DNA of 53,115 nucleotides, from NCBI RefSeq assembly GCF_003129925.1, contig NZ_QFFN01000017.1, forward strand, positions 1 through 53,115, written 5' to 3'. This DNA is from Bifidobacterium catulorum. GTDB lineage: Bacteria; Actinomycetota; Actinomycetes; Actinomycetales; Bifidobacteriaceae. The notes under the pieces were generated by a model. The model had not been told where the DNA came from, ran no database searches, and saw only the letters and a list, made by a program, of their open reading frames with translations. Of the stretch, positions 23,612-32,547 are shown one piece after another; the first letter of the stretch is position 1; each line of letters starts with the position of its first letter. The translations under genes were made by a program, and so were the position numbers.

Positions 23612-26377
23612 TCAGCCGGTGTTCTGCAGGCCTGCGGCGACGCCGGAGACGGTGCACAGAATGAGATAAATGAAGTCGGCGGTCTGGGACTCGCTCAACT
23701 CGTTCTTCTCATCACGACGACGGACCGAACGCAGCGCACGCACCTGCGTGACCGACAGCGCGTTCACGTACGGCGAGCGGATGCGGATGGCCTGACCGAG
23801 CACGTGACGGTGCTGCAGCGGCCACTCGTCGCCCACGATCTTCAGCACCCACTTGCGGGTGAGCGCCATCTCGTGAAGCACCTTGTCGCGCAGATCGTCG
23901 CGGTCGCCGAGCGCCAGATACAGCTTGGCGATGCGCTCATCGGTCTTGGCGAGCGACATCTCGATGTTGTCGATGAAGGTGCTGAACAGCGGCCACTCCT
24001 CGTATGCCTCGCGGAGCGTCTTGATGTCGCCGAACTGCTCGCAGGCGGAACCGAGACCATACCAGGCGGCGAGGTTGATTCGCGCCTGGGCCCAGGAGAA
24101 CACCCATGGGATCGTACGCAGATCGTCGAGCGACTTCGCGCCCAGACCACGCTTGGCCGGACGGGAGCCGATCGGCAGCAGGCCGACCTCGGTGAGCGGC
24201 GTGACGATGGAGAACCACGGGGCGAAGTCCGGTGTGTTCAGCAAGTCGAGGAATCGTGCGTGGGACGCGTCATCCAGCTGCTTCGTCATGTCGGCGTACT
24301 TCTCAGTCATCTCCGTGTTCGTCTTCTCGACGCTCGGAGCGGACTGCAGCAGCGTCGCCGAGGCGACGGACTCGATGTGGCGGACCGCCAGAATCGGGTT
24401 GCCGTAGCGGGCGAAGATGACCTCGCCCTGCTCGGTGAGCTTGAAGCGGCAGTTCACGGAGCCACGAGGCTGGGCCAGCACCGCACGGTTGGCGGGGCCG
24501 CCGCCACGACCGACGGCGCCGCCACGACCGTGGAACAGCGTCAGGTCGATGTCGTTGGCCTCGGCCCATGCGACCACGCGGGCCTCGGCCTCATGCAGGG
24601 CCAGGGTGGCGGTGGTCGGACCGGCGTCCTTCGACGAATCGGAGTAGCCGAGCATGACCTCCATCTTGCGGTTCGTGGCCTTCAGACGGGCCTGAACCTC
24701 CGGAATGCGCAGCATACCGTCCAGCACGCCAACGCAGTTCTGCAGATCCTCAAGCTGCTCGAACAGCGGGATCACGTCGATGGTCGGCACATCCTCGGGA
24801 TGCGCGAACGCCAGACGGTTCAGCTCATACACGTCCTTGATGTTCTGCGCGGACTTGGTGAACGAGATGATGTAGCGGCGGGCGGCCTTCAGACCGTTGC
24901 GGCGCTGGATGGAACCGAGCGCGCGGAAGGTGTCGAGCACCTCGCGGGTCATCGGCTGCAGTTCGCCGCGCTCGCCGTGCAGGCCATGCTCGCGGATGTC
25001 GTCCAGCGCGCGGGAATGCACGACGGAGTGCTGACGGAACTCCATCTCGACCATGTGGAAGCCGAACGTCTCGGCCTGCCAGATCAGCGTCTGCATCGGG
25101 CCGTAGGCGGCACGCGGGGCACCCGCGTCGGCCAGCGACTTCTGCACCGTCTTCAGATCGGCGATGTAGTCCTCGCAGGAGTGGTACATCAGGTCGTGGT
25201 CGCGCACGATGGTGGCGTGCAGACGGTCGGCAATCACCAGCATCACCGCACGATGCGGCTCCTTCGTGGAGATCAGGTTGGCCTTCTCGGTCAGACGCTC
25301 GCTCATCTCGCGCTGATGGCTCCACAGGTCCAGCAGACCGGTGCACGGCTTGGTGTCCTTGGATTCCAGCGTCAGGTTGCGTCCCACCTCGCGGGTGGCC
25401 GTCTCCAGCTTTGCGATCACATGATCGGAGAACTTGCGGGCCACCTGACGGCTCACCTTGGCGGTCACGTTCGGGTTGCCGTCACGGTCGGAGCCGATCC
25501 AGCTGCCCGGATGGAAGAACGCGGGGCACACCGGCGGCACCTTGCCGGCGTTGTCGCCCAGCACCCAATCGTCGAAACGGCGGTACACCTTCGGCACGGT
25601 GTCGAACAGCGTGTTGTCGAAGATGTCGAGGATCGTGTCGGCTTCCTCGACCGGCGTCGGCTTCTTCAGCGCGATTGGCGACGTGCGGAACATCGCATCG
25701 ATCTCGTTGAGCATCATGCGCTCGTTCTCCGCCAGATCGGAGCCTCCCAGAGCGGGACGCTCCTCCAAAAGCTCTGCAATGCGGCGGATCTTGCCCTCGA
25801 CGGCCTTGCGGCGGGCCTCGGTCGGGTGCGCGGTGAACACCGGGTGGAACTCCAGCTTGTCCAGCAGCTTCTGCGCCTGGGCCGGACCGACCTCGGAAAT
25901 GATGCGCTTGTAGGCGCCGGTCATCTCGTTGATCGGATCGGTGGGGGCGTTCAGCGGAACTTCCTTCTCACGCGTGCGCAGCACGGCGACGCGGTAGTTC
26001 TCCTCGCTCAGATTCGCCAGATGGAAATAGGTCGCGAACGCGCGCGCCAGCAGCGTCGCATCATCCACGGAAACCGAATCGATAAGCTTCACGGCCTTAT
26101 CGAATCCGGCCTGCTCCGGATCGGGGTCTTCATATCCCAGTCCCTTGCCGCCGAACTCCTCGCTGGTGGCCTCATTGGCGTAATCCAGCAGGGTATCGAA
26201 TTTTTCGAGCAGATTCGCATCGTACTCGCTCAACACGGTTCGCAGCAGACGCAGGAACAGATCCATGTTGCCGCGAAGATTGGCGGGAAGACCCTGCTCC
26301 TCAGGGCCCTTCGTGCCGGTTCCGGTGCTGATGATGCCCGAATCCGCGGCTTTGATCGTTTCGTCTGTTGATGTCAT
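23612..26377 (-). CDS. ppc: Phosphoenolpyruvate carboxylase
   Basis: This 921-residue anaplerotic enzyme carboxylates PEP with bicarbonate to oxaloacetate. Family hallmarks: FTAHPTEA with catalytic His184, PGSWIGSDRDGNP, GYSDSSKDAG, FHGRGGAVGRGGGP and the C-terminal end in QNTG. Length is normal. AAAGGAGG is 6 bases before the ATG. Bifidobacteria lack a full TCA cycle, so PEPC supplies oxaloacetate for aspartate-family synthesis. Next to carbonic anhydrase, and divergent from a threonine/serine exporter, it suggests a local C4/amino-acid theme. Confidence 0.96.
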   Translation of the reverse strand: MTSTDETIKAADSGIISTGTGTKGPEEQGLPANLRGNMDLFLRLLRTVLSEYDANLLEKFDTLLDYANEATSEEFGGKGLGYEDPDPEQAGFDKAVKLIDSVSVDDATLLARAFATYFHLANLSEENYRVAVLRTREKEVPLNAPTDPINEMTGAYKRIISEVGPAQAQKLLDKLEFHPVFTAHPTEARRKAVEGKIRRIAELLEERPALGGSDLAENERMMLNEIDAMFRTSPIALKKPTPVEEADTILDIFDNTLFDTVPKVYRRFDDWVLGDNAGKVPPVCPAFFHPGSWIGSDRDGNPNVTAKVSRQVARKFSDHVIAKLETATREVGRNLTLESKDTKPCTGLLDLWSHQREMSERLTEKANLISTKEPHRAVMLVIADRLHATIVRDHDLMYHSCEDYIADLKTVQKSLADAGAPRAAYGPMQTLIWQAETFGFHMVEMEFRQHSVVHSRALDDIREHGLHGERGELQPMTREVLDTFRALGSIQRRNGLKAARRYIISFTKSAQNIKDVYELNRLAFAHPEDVPTIDVIPLFEQLEDLQNCVGVLDGMLRIPEVQARLKATNRKMEVMLGYSDSSKDAGPTTATLALHEAEARVVAWAEANDIDLTLFHGRGGAVGRGGGPANRAVLAQPRGSVNCRFKLTEQGEVIFARYGNPILAVRHIESVASATLLQSAPSVEKTNTEMTEKYADMTKQLDDASHARFLDLLNTPDFAPWFSIVTPLTEVGLLPIGSRPAKRGLGAKSLDDLRTIPWVFSWAQARINLAAWYGLGSACEQFGDIKTLREAYEEWPLFSTFIDNIEMSLAKTDERIAKLYLALGDRDDLRDKVLHEMALTRKWVLKIVGDEWPLQHRHVLGQAIRIRSPYVNALSVTQVRALRSVRRRDEKNELSESQTADFIYLILCTVSGVAAGLQNTG

Positions 26378-26564
26378 CCAGACCTCCTTTGCCTCGTCAC
26401 CGGTTGTTCGTCTATCGGCTTTCTACGGCTCCTCCGTAGTTATGACCGCCGACCGTTCCAAACCCAAAGCCGGTGAACAGACGCCCCTTCATTGTAGGAC
26501 CGTGTTACGGAGTTTTATTTCCAACAGTTTTCGTACACCCGGCATATCGGCTCATTTCAGCGGA

Positions 26565-26593
26565 TTATCGGCGAAAATTTTCCCGATTAATTA
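26565..26593 (+). promoter_or_regulatory. Possible promoter of the ThrE-type gene
   Basis: TTATCG and TAATTA are separated by 17 bases in the AT-rich part of the divergent ppc/thrE gap, about 57 bases before the proposed GTG start. Both hexamers are only moderate matches. Confidence 0.35.
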
Positions 26594-26649
26594 TGGACAA
26601 TCCCTGTTCCGCCCCCGCTCCTTCCCATGGAAGGAGTAAATATAGTGCT

Positions 26650-28485
26650 GTGATTTTCGGGAAGAAGCATGATGACAGCACGACCGTCCATGGCGCAGCC
26701 ATCCCCGCCGGCGTGGACAAGGTCACCAAATACCATACGCATTCCATACCTCTCGATATGGAAGACATCGAACGTGACCTCGACAAGCCGGTGGTGGACG
26801 CCGGCATCGCCGCGAAAACCAGCGTGATCGTGCGCGTCGGCATGCTCGACCTCGGCGCGGGCACCGGAAGCTTCCGTGTACGCCAGATGATGCACCGCAT
26901 CGCCTACCCGCTCGGTGTCCACGTTCGAGCCGATGTGAATCTCACCGACATCGAAGCCTCCTGCACCGACGGCAAGGATCGCATCACCGAAGTGATTGAC
27001 CTGCCCACCACCGGCGTCAACACCGAACGCATCTGGCTGCTCGAACATTTCGCCGACTGGTTCAGCGTGAACCTCGGCCATTCCGCCGTCTACCATAGCC
27101 GCGGTCTCGAAGTCTCCGACAAGCTGGTCGAGAACCTTGACGCCAAGGACGTGTCCCAGCTTTCCGCCAAAGCCGCCAAGGAACTGCGGCTCAGAAGGAA
27201 ACAGGCCAGGGAGGAGGACGCGGAAATCCGAATCCCCGAAGGGGCACCTGTCCAGACCACCCCGGCATCCACCAAGGAGGAGCGGCTCGGCGAGATCAAC
27301 CGGCAGCGCGAAATCGACGCCGACGATCCGGTCGCCGAACAGATGCGCGCTCATGCGCACGACTCCGCCGACCCCACCCCCCGCGCGGCCGATACGGCCC
27401 GCTTCAAGCGTGGCGGCAAGCCCCCGCGCCGATACGCCGAACACTTCGAGCATCACACCAATCCGATGATGAATCCCGCGCATCCGGAGTTCCACCCCAT
27501 CACCGTCCGACAAGCCCACGAACGCCTCGACCTCATCGAGCACCGCAAACCGTTGTATTCCGCCGCCTTCGCCGGCTTCGCCTCCGCGATCGCCTGCGCA
27601 TCCTTCGTCTTCCTCCTCGGCGGCGGCCTCTACGACATGGCCGGAGCCTTCGTCGGCGCCGGCATCGGCCACTATCTTCGTCGTCGTCTCTTCGCCAAAC
27701 ACCTCAACCAGTTCTTCGTCACTTTCCTCGCCGTTTTCGTCGCAGCGCTCGCCTGCACCGGCACCTTGCGCCTCATCGGCCTCTACGATCCCATCGCCCT
27801 TGCCCACGACACCGCCTACATCGGCGCCATGCTCTTCGTCATCCCCGGCTTCCCCCTCATCACCGGTGGGCTCGACATCGCCAAAATCGACTTCCCCTCC
27901 GGCATCCAACGGCTCACCTACGCCCTCTCCATCATCCTCATGGCCACCCTCGCCGGCTGGGCAGTAGCCCGCATCGTCATGCTCAACCCCCAAGGCTTCG
28001 AGCCTCAAGGGCTCGACCCCTGGCTCACCGGCGTCCTCCGTTTCGTTTTCGCCTTCATCGGCGTCTGGGGCTTCTCCGTCATGTTCAACTCCCCCCAACG
28101 CATGTGCCTCGTCGCCGCCTGTATCGGCGCCATCACCGACACCCTCCGACTCGAATTCACCGACCTCCTCAACATGCCCCCCGAAGTCGCCACCTTCATC
28201 GGCGCCTTCCTCGCCGGACTTCTGGCCGCCGGCTGGCGCACCTCCGTCCGCCGAGGACTCCTCCCCCCACACCTCGGCTATCCCCGCATCTGCCTCACCG
28301 TCCCCTCCATCGTCATCATGGTCCCCGGAATGTACATGTACCGCGCCATGTTCTACCTCGGCCAATTCAACACCCAAAGCGCCCTCGACTGGGCCTTCCG
28401 CGCCTTCATGGTCATCATCTGCCTGCCCATCGGACTCGCCATGGCGAGGGTGGTGACTGACAAATCCTGGCGCTACGACATCTGA
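26650..28485 (+). CDS. ThrE-family threonine/serine exporter
   Basis: The protein is 611 residues from the chosen start. The soluble-to-membrane N-terminal half contains the ThrE signature region (GAGTGSFRVRQMMHRIA, VNTERIWLLEHFADW). A charged linker follows (about residues 155-275), then about ten helices in two blocks (YSAAFAGFASAIACASFVFLLGG; PGFPLITGGLDIAK; VPGMYMYRAMFYLG). ThrE exports L-threonine and L-serine using the proton gradient. The start is uncertain: GTG at 26650 has GGAAGGAG 13 bases upstream; ATG at 26758 has none; an ATG at 26473 would begin in the promoter region. A nested-palindrome element begins at its stop codon. Confidence 0.82.
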   Translation: MIFGKKHDDSTTVHGAAIPAGVDKVTKYHTHSIPLDMEDIERDLDKPVVDAGIAAKTSVIVRVGMLDLGAGTGSFRVRQMMHRIAYPLGVHVRADVNLTDIEASCTDGKDRITEVIDLPTTGVNTERIWLLEHFADWFSVNLGHSAVYHSRGLEVSDKLVENLDAKDVSQLSAKAAKELRLRRKQAREEDAEIRIPEGAPVQTTPASTKEERLGEINRQREIDADDPVAEQMRAHAHDSADPTPRAADTARFKRGGKPPRRYAEHFEHHTNPMMNPAHPEFHPITVRQAHERLDLIEHRKPLYSAAFAGFASAIACASFVFLLGGGLYDMAGAFVGAGIGHYLRRRLFAKHLNQFFVTFLAVFVAALACTGTLRLIGLYDPIALAHDTAYIGAMLFVIPGFPLITGGLDIAKIDFPSGIQRLTYALSIILMATLAGWAVARIVMLNPQGFEPQGLDPWLTGVLRFVFAFIGVWGFSVMFNSPQRMCLVAACIGAITDTLRLEFTDLLNMPPEVATFIGAFLAGLLAAGWRTSVRRGLLPPHLGYPRICLTVPSIVIMVPGMYMYRAMFYLGQFNTQSALDWAFRAFMVIICLPIGLAMARVVTDKSWRYDI

Positions 28486-28592
28486 AAATCGCCGGGCAAT
28501 GGAGCGTCGTCTGCGTTACGGAAGACTCGACGTACCTTCGTACGCCTTCGTCTTCCGTGCCTTGACGCCGCACGCATTGCCCGGCGATTTTC
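28484..28592 (+). repeat. Nested-palindrome element, copy A (full)
   Basis: The 18-base outer arms 28484-28501 and 28575-28592 are perfect complements; the left arm starts inside the thrE stop codon. Inside lie GAGCGTCGTC paired with GACGCCGC (one mismatch), junction word TGCGTT, inner stem ACGGAAGAC/GTCTTCCGT (28518-28526 with 28550-28558) and the invariant tip CGACGTAC-CTTC-GTACGCC. Copies B to E share the tip and junction words but have different, still complementary, stems. Confidence 0.85.
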
Positions 28593-28677
28593 CTGTGGAG
28601 GTGTGCGGTCGCCTTCGTTCGCGCGTCTTGTTACCGCACGCATCATGGGATTTTTCTCTGTGGGGGTTTTCGCCTCT

Positions 28678-28736
28678 GTACGCCTTCGTCTTCCGCGCCT
28701 TGACGCCGCGCGCGTTATCCGGCGATTTTCCTGTGG
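28678..28736 (+). repeat. Partial copy of nested-palindrome element (right half)
   Basis: This 59-base stretch repeats the right half of copy A (28540-28598) with only a few differences, including the tip half GTACGCCTTCG, the junction GCCTTGACGCCGC and the outer arm CCGGCGATTTTCCTGTGG. The left half is missing. Confidence 0.7.
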
Positions 28737-28740
28737 GGCT

Positions 28741-28808
28741 GAGCCGTTAAGCGGACAGTCCGGTGGACTGTCCGTAGGCGAAGCGCGCGCGATGTATCGA
28801 GCGCGCGG
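28741..28808 (+). repeat. Double-hairpin repeat, copy 1
   Basis: The unit is a palindrome GGACAGTCC-GGT-GGACTGTCC, a GTAGGCGAAG linker and a GCGCGCG/CGCGCGC hairpin around GATGTATCGAG. Copy 2 at 28848 is nearly identical. Confidence 0.75.
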
Positions 28809-28847
28809 CAGGTATGTTCGCCGCCGGAGGCGGTCCGTCGGAGTCAT

Positions 28848-28916
28848 GAGCCGTTAAGCGGACAGTCCGGTGGACTGTCCGTAGGCGAAGCGCGCGCGAT
28901 CGTATCGAGCGCGCGG
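28848..28916 (+). repeat. Double-hairpin repeat, copy 2
   Basis: Identical to copy 1 except for a one-base insertion in the second hairpin loop. The direct copies are 107 bases apart. Confidence 0.75.
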
Positions 28917-29269
28917 TGGCGTTGATGCTGTGTTTCGTTTCGTGGTTTCGCCGTTTCATGCATTGATGCGCCGCTGTCCCCTCTCATCTTCCGCGCCTTG
29001 GCGCCGCGCGCCTGCACGCGTCATCCCCGATAATGGGTGTTCCCGCGTGTGTCGTGGTACGGAATTCCGAATATGGTGATACCCACATTCCGTGACTGGA
29101 TTTTTCGGCACGGAAACGCATCCGAGGTCCGATGTTGATTCCGTACCGGATTGTCTCGGTGTTGAGATGAACGAATCCTTGATTTTTCAATGATCCAATC
29201 TCCCTGACATCGTTGATCTCTGCCACGGAATCATGAATGCCAGAGATAGCGCATTCCCTGGCACGATTC

Positions 29270-29387
29270 CATGGCAGGGAACATCGCAAACCGCGATCAT
29301 CGCATTCCCCGCCAACGTCTGCCAGCCCCCGCCGACATCATCAGACACGGAACGCCGCATACGGCAGTTGCGATGTTCCGTGCCATG
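29270..29387. repeat. 118-bp unit with 20-bp terminal inverted repeats
   Basis: CATGGCAGGGAACATCGCAA at 29270-29289 pairs with 29368-29387 at 19 of 20 positions around a 78-base interior with no coding frame. The shape resembles a miniature inverted-repeat element or a long hairpin downstream of the minus-strand aldo/keto reductase gene. Confidence 0.6.
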
Positions 29388-29454
29388 CGATTCCTCGGAA
29401 CCGTCATATGTTGACGCCAACGATCGCCTCATCCGCCCCATATACCGCCGGGCA

Positions 29455-30468
29455 TCACTCCCCCAATGCGATCTCGTCGATGCGACGCAGCTCCTCGTCG
29501 CTGAACTCCGTGTTCCCCAACGCCCCGATGTTGTCGAGGATCTGCTGCGGCTTCGACGCACCCACCAGCACCGTCGTCACCGCCGGGTGATGCAGCAGCC
29601 ACGCCACCGACATCTCCGCCAGCGTCTGTCCGCGTTCCGCCGCCAGATCGTTCAGCGCCCGAATCCGCGTCAGCCGCTCCGGCGTCCACGCCGCCTCATG
29701 CAGGAACCGGCCGGCGGCCTTCATACGGCTGGCGGCGGGCACCCCGTCGAGATACCGGTTCGTCAGCAGTCCCTGCGCCAGCGGGCTGAACGTGATCACT
29801 CCCTTGCCCAGCTTCTGCGCCGACGACAGCAATCCGTTGTCCACCGGCTTGCGGTCGAAGATGTTCAACCGGTTCTGATTGATGATGAACGGCACATGCA
29901 GCTCCTTCAGGATCGCCGCCGCCTTCTCCATCGTCGGACCGTCATAGTTCGACAATCCCGCATACAGCGCCTTGCCGCTGCTCACCGCCTGCGCCAGCGC
30001 GCCCATCGTCTCCTCCAACGGCGTCTCCGGATCGGGACGATGATGATAGAAGATGTCCACGTACTCCAATCCCAACCGTTCCAGACTCTGGTCGAGGCTT
30101 GCCAGCAGATACTTGCGGCTGCCGTGATCGCCATACGGTCCCCGCCACATCTCATAGCCGGCCTTCGTGCTGATGATCAGCTCGTCACGATGTCCTCGGA
30201 AATATTCGCGGAGCAGTCTGCCGCAGTTCCGCTCCGCAGCCCCCGGCTCCGGTCCATAGTTGTTCGCCAGGTCGAAATGCGTGATGCCGTGGTCGAACGC
30301 CGTGAACACCAGCTGCCGCATATGCTCATACGGTGTGGTGTCGCCGAAATTATGCCAGAATCCCAACGACAGCGCCGGCAGTTTCAGGCCGGAATCCCCG
30401 CAGCGGTTATACACCATGTCGTCGTAACGTGCGGGAGACGGGGTGTAGACGGTGGTCGATTCGAACAT
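29455..30468 (-). CDS. Aldo/keto reductase (YghZ / glyceraldehyde-3-phosphate reductase-like)
   Basis: This 337-residue NADPH-dependent reductase has the catalytic tetrad D66, Y71 (FDLANNYG), K102 (STKAGYEMW) and H142 (YHHRPD) and the C-terminal cofactor segment VLVGASKPQQILDN. The YNRCGDSGLKLPALSLG N-terminus and long YGPEPGAAE loop fit the YghZ/Kv-beta-like AKR14 group, which reduces aldehydes such as L-glyceraldehyde 3-phosphate and methylglyoxal. AAGGAG precedes the start. It is divergent from a MerR regulator with a shared operator, suggesting aldehyde-stress induction. Confidence 0.9.
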   Translation of the reverse strand: MFESTTVYTPSPARYDDMVYNRCGDSGLKLPALSLGFWHNFGDTTPYEHMRQLVFTAFDHGITHFDLANNYGPEPGAAERNCGRLLREYFRGHRDELIISTKAGYEMWRGPYGDHGSRKYLLASLDQSLERLGLEYVDIFYHHRPDPETPLEETMGALAQAVSSGKALYAGLSNYDGPTMEKAAAILKELHVPFIINQNRLNIFDRKPVDNGLLSSAQKLGKGVITFSPLAQGLLTNRYLDGVPAASRMKAAGRFLHEAAWTPERLTRIRALNDLAAERGQTLAEMSVAWLLHHPAVTTVLVGASKPQQILDNIGALGNTEFSDEELRRIDEIALGE

Positions 30469-30535
30469 GATGCTCCTTCATTGGCCCATGGTGGTTCATT
30501 GGCGTGTTTCCATGCCACCGACCTCATCCTCGCAC

Positions 30536-30551
30536 TTCAAGTAAGCTTGAA
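30536..30551. promoter_or_regulatory. MerR-type operator between aldo/keto reductase and merR genes
   Basis: TTCAAG-TAAG-CTTGAA is a perfect 6-bp dyad with a 4-base spacer, about 68 bases before the reductase start and 33 before the regulator start. MerR regulators bind such dyads within overlong promoter spacers. Confidence 0.6.
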
Positions 30552-30583
30552 TGCAAATCGGGTCTTCTACAGGAAAACGAGTG

Positions 30584-31054
30584 ATGATGACCAGCACGAC
30601 GAATACCATGACGACCGTCGACGAAGAGACACCGACCTACTCCATCCGCGAGGTCGCCGAAATGTTCCATATGCAGACGTCCGCCCTGCGATACTACGAG
30701 GATGCGGGCCTGCTCACCGATGTCGGACGCGACGCGAAGGGGCAGCGCGTCTACCGGCAATGCCATATCAACCGTATGCGCACGATCTGCTGCTTCAAGC
30801 ATGCCGGCATGAGCATCGGCGAACTGCGACGGTTCTTCGAATATGAATCCGACGAACCGGGGCATATCGATGAGATCATGAGCCTGTTGGAGAAACGACG
30901 TGACGCGCTCGCCGAACAGCGACGCGCGCTCGACGAGGCGTATGCGCACATCCTGCGCAAGATGCATTACTACGGCGACATTCGGAAGGCCGTGCGGAAC
31001 GATGCCCCGTTGCCCGACTGGCGCGACTACCGCTGCGAGGATTTTGCCGACTAA
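30584..31054 (+). CDS. MerR-family transcriptional regulator
   Basis: The 156-residue protein has a MerR winged HTH (about residues 18-85; YSIREVAEMFHMQTSALRYYEDAGLL, then RVYRQCHINRMRTI), a long dimerisation helix (about 95-140) and a short C-terminus. The HTH resembles AdhR/NmlR-type aldehyde-responsive regulators; C-terminal cysteine metal ligands are absent. The start is either of two adjacent ATGs (30584, 30587) after AGGAAAA. It probably controls the divergent aldo/keto reductase gene. Confidence 0.85.
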   Translation: MMTSTTNTMTTVDEETPTYSIREVAEMFHMQTSALRYYEDAGLLTDVGRDAKGQRVYRQCHINRMRTICCFKHAGMSIGELRRFFEYESDEPGHIDEIMSLLEKRRDALAEQRRALDEAYAHILRKMHYYGDIRKAVRNDAPLPDWRDYRCEDFAD

Positions 31055-31287
31055 GAACGATGAACGATTTGTTTTGATAATGCGTGTGCCGTCAAGGCGC
31101 GGAAGGCGACGCCCGTGGCCGCTGGAGATTTGGATGATGTGTGCGGTATCAAGGCGTGGAGTTTTTTGCGCCGTGATTGTTGTGTAATGCGTGTGTCGTC
31201 AAGGCGCGGAAGACGTGAGCTGTGTGAATCCGATTTGGTGTGGTAATGCGTGCGGCTTCAAGGCGCAGGAGGCGAAGGCGCAGGTAC
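31055..31287 (-). repeat. Array of degenerate partial copies of the nested-palindrome element
   Basis: Four half-copies in minus orientation follow merR, each built on a GTGTGCGGTATCAAGGCGTGG-like word: near 31080, 31135, 31189 and 31247 (GTGTGCCGTCAAGGCGCGG, GTGTGCGGTATCAAGGCGTG, GTGTGTCGTCAAGGCGCGG, GTGCGGCTTCAAGGCGCAGG). They precede full copy B. Together they fill the gap between merR and trpS. Confidence 0.65.
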
Positions 31288-31394
31288 CTGAGATTTGGGG
31301 GATGTGTGCGGTATCAAGGCGTGGAAAGTGAAGGCGTACAAAAGTACGTCGAACTTTCCACAACGCAGATAACGCTCCATCCCCCAAATCTCAG
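31288..31394 (-). repeat. Nested-palindrome element, copy B (full, minus orientation)
   Basis: Perfect 17-base outer arms CTGAGATTTGGGGGATG (31288-31304) and its complement (31378-31394); the right arm contains the trpS stop codon. Inner stem GTGGAAAGT/ACTTTCCAC and tip CGACGTAC-TTTT-GTACGCC, reading on the minus strand. The middle stem is GCGTTATC/GATACCGC. Stem sequences differ from copy A but stay complementary. Confidence 0.85.
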
Positions 31395-32482
31395 TATTTC
31401 ATGCCCATGGCGGAGCGCACCTCATCCAACGTCTCCTCGGCGATGGCGTTGGCGCGCTTGTTGCCGTCGTGGAGTACGTCGCGTACGTAGTCCATGTCTT
31501 TGGCGAGTTCGGCGCGGCGTTCGCGGTGGGGTGCGAGGAATTCGTTGACGGATTCGGTGACGAGTTTCTTGAGTGCGCCGGCACCGGAGTCGCCGATTTC
31601 TTCGGCGATGTCTTGTGGATCGCGGCCGGTGACGAGGCCGGCGGTGGTGAGCAGTGCGGAGACCTGCGGACGGTTGACCGGGTCGAAGGTGATGCGGCGC
31701 TCGGAGTCGGTGGGGCTTTTCTTGATGAGTTTGGCGGTTTCCTCCGCGGTGGCGCCGAGCATGATGGAGTTGCCGTAGGATTTGCTCATCTTACGTCCGT
31801 CGAGGCCGGGGATTTCCGGGGCGTCGGAGAGGATGGCGGAGGGTTCGGGGAACACGGGGTTCTTCTTGGCGAACCGTTCGTTGAAGCGGCGTGCGATGGT
31901 GCGCGTGATCTCCACATGCGGCAGGTTGTCCTTGCCGATCGGCACGACGTTGGCTTTGCAGAAGAGGATGTCGCATGCCTGATGCACGGGGTAGGTGAGC
32001 AGCAGGCCGGTGAGTGCATGGCCGGAGGCTTCCATCTCGGACTTCACGGTCGGGTTGCGGTGCAGCTCGGCTTCGGTCACGAGGGAGAGGAACGGCAGCA
32101 TGAGCTGGTTTTCCGCGGGCACGGCGGAATGCGTGAAGATCATGGTCTTCTTCGGGTCGATGCCGGCGGCCATGTAGTCGAGCACGAGGTTGAGGACGTT
32201 GTCTTCGATGTGTTCGGTGGTGTCGCGGTCGGTGATGACCTGGTAGTCGGCGATGATGATGTTGGTGTTGACGCCGCGGTTCTGCATGGCGACTCGTTCC
32301 TTGATGGAGCCGAAGTAGTGGCCGAGGTGGAGTCGTCCGGTGGGACGGTCGCCGGTGAGCATGGTGAATTTGCCGGGATTCTCCTCAAGCTTGGCGAGTG
32401 TGGCGTCCGAATGTTTTTTCGCCGCGAGGAAACTCGCGCTCATTTCGTTGCCCGCTGCCGTCAACTGCTGATCTTCCGCCAT
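31391..32482 (-). CDS. trpS: Tryptophanyl-tRNA synthetase
   Basis: This class I synthetase has 363 residues from the chosen start and charges tRNA-Trp. The HIGH-type motif is PTGRLHLGHY, the KMSKS loop is intact in GRKMSKSYGN, and the substrate-pocket segment with DYQVITDRD is present. Start choice is weak: ATGs at 32497 and 32482 both lack a clear Shine-Dalgarno; 32482 (MAEDQQ) is taken as the simpler N-terminus. The stop codon lies inside the outer arm of palindrome copy B, so the mRNA end would fold into that structure. Confidence 0.93.
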   Translation of the reverse strand: MAEDQQLTAAGNEMSASFLAAKKHSDATLAKLEENPGKFTMLTGDRPTGRLHLGHYFGSIKERVAMQNRGVNTNIIIADYQVITDRDTTEHIEDNVLNLVLDYMAAGIDPKKTMIFTHSAVPAENQLMLPFLSLVTEAELHRNPTVKSEMEASGHALTGLLLTYPVHQACDILFCKANVVPIGKDNLPHVEITRTIARRFNERFAKKNPVFPEPSAILSDAPEIPGLDGRKMSKSYGNSIMLGATAEETAKLIKKSPTDSERRITFDPVNRPQVSALLTTAGLVTGRDPQDIAEEIGDSGAGALKKLVTESVNEFLAPHRERRAELAKDMDYVRDVLHDGNKRANAIAEETLDEVRSAMGMKY

Positions 32483-32547
32483 TGCACACCAACCCATATA
32501 TTGAAGGTATTGAAAAATAACGCTCTAATCGTAAAAGTCTGAGCCGA

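Larger units (their letters stand above)
28486..29454. other. Repeat-dense intergenic region between convergent thrE and aldo/keto reductase genes
   Basis: This 969-base gap contains element A and its partial copies (28484-28736), two copies of a second hairpin repeat (28741-28916), another degenerate fragment near 28985-29010, and a long inverted repeat at 29270-29387. Composition from about 29050 on is less GC-rich. No gene is well supported; a minus-strand frame at 28984-29289 is discussed in the findings. Confidence 0.6.

Noticed and set aside
23339..26371. A 1010-codon open frame on the plus strand
   Set aside because: It is antisense to ppc, whose motifs are complete; long antisense frames are expected in GC-rich DNA.
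32482..32497. Trp-containing start of trpS (MGWCAM) as an attenuator leader
   Set aside because: A single Trp codon, no stop codon and no terminator/antiterminator pair were found.
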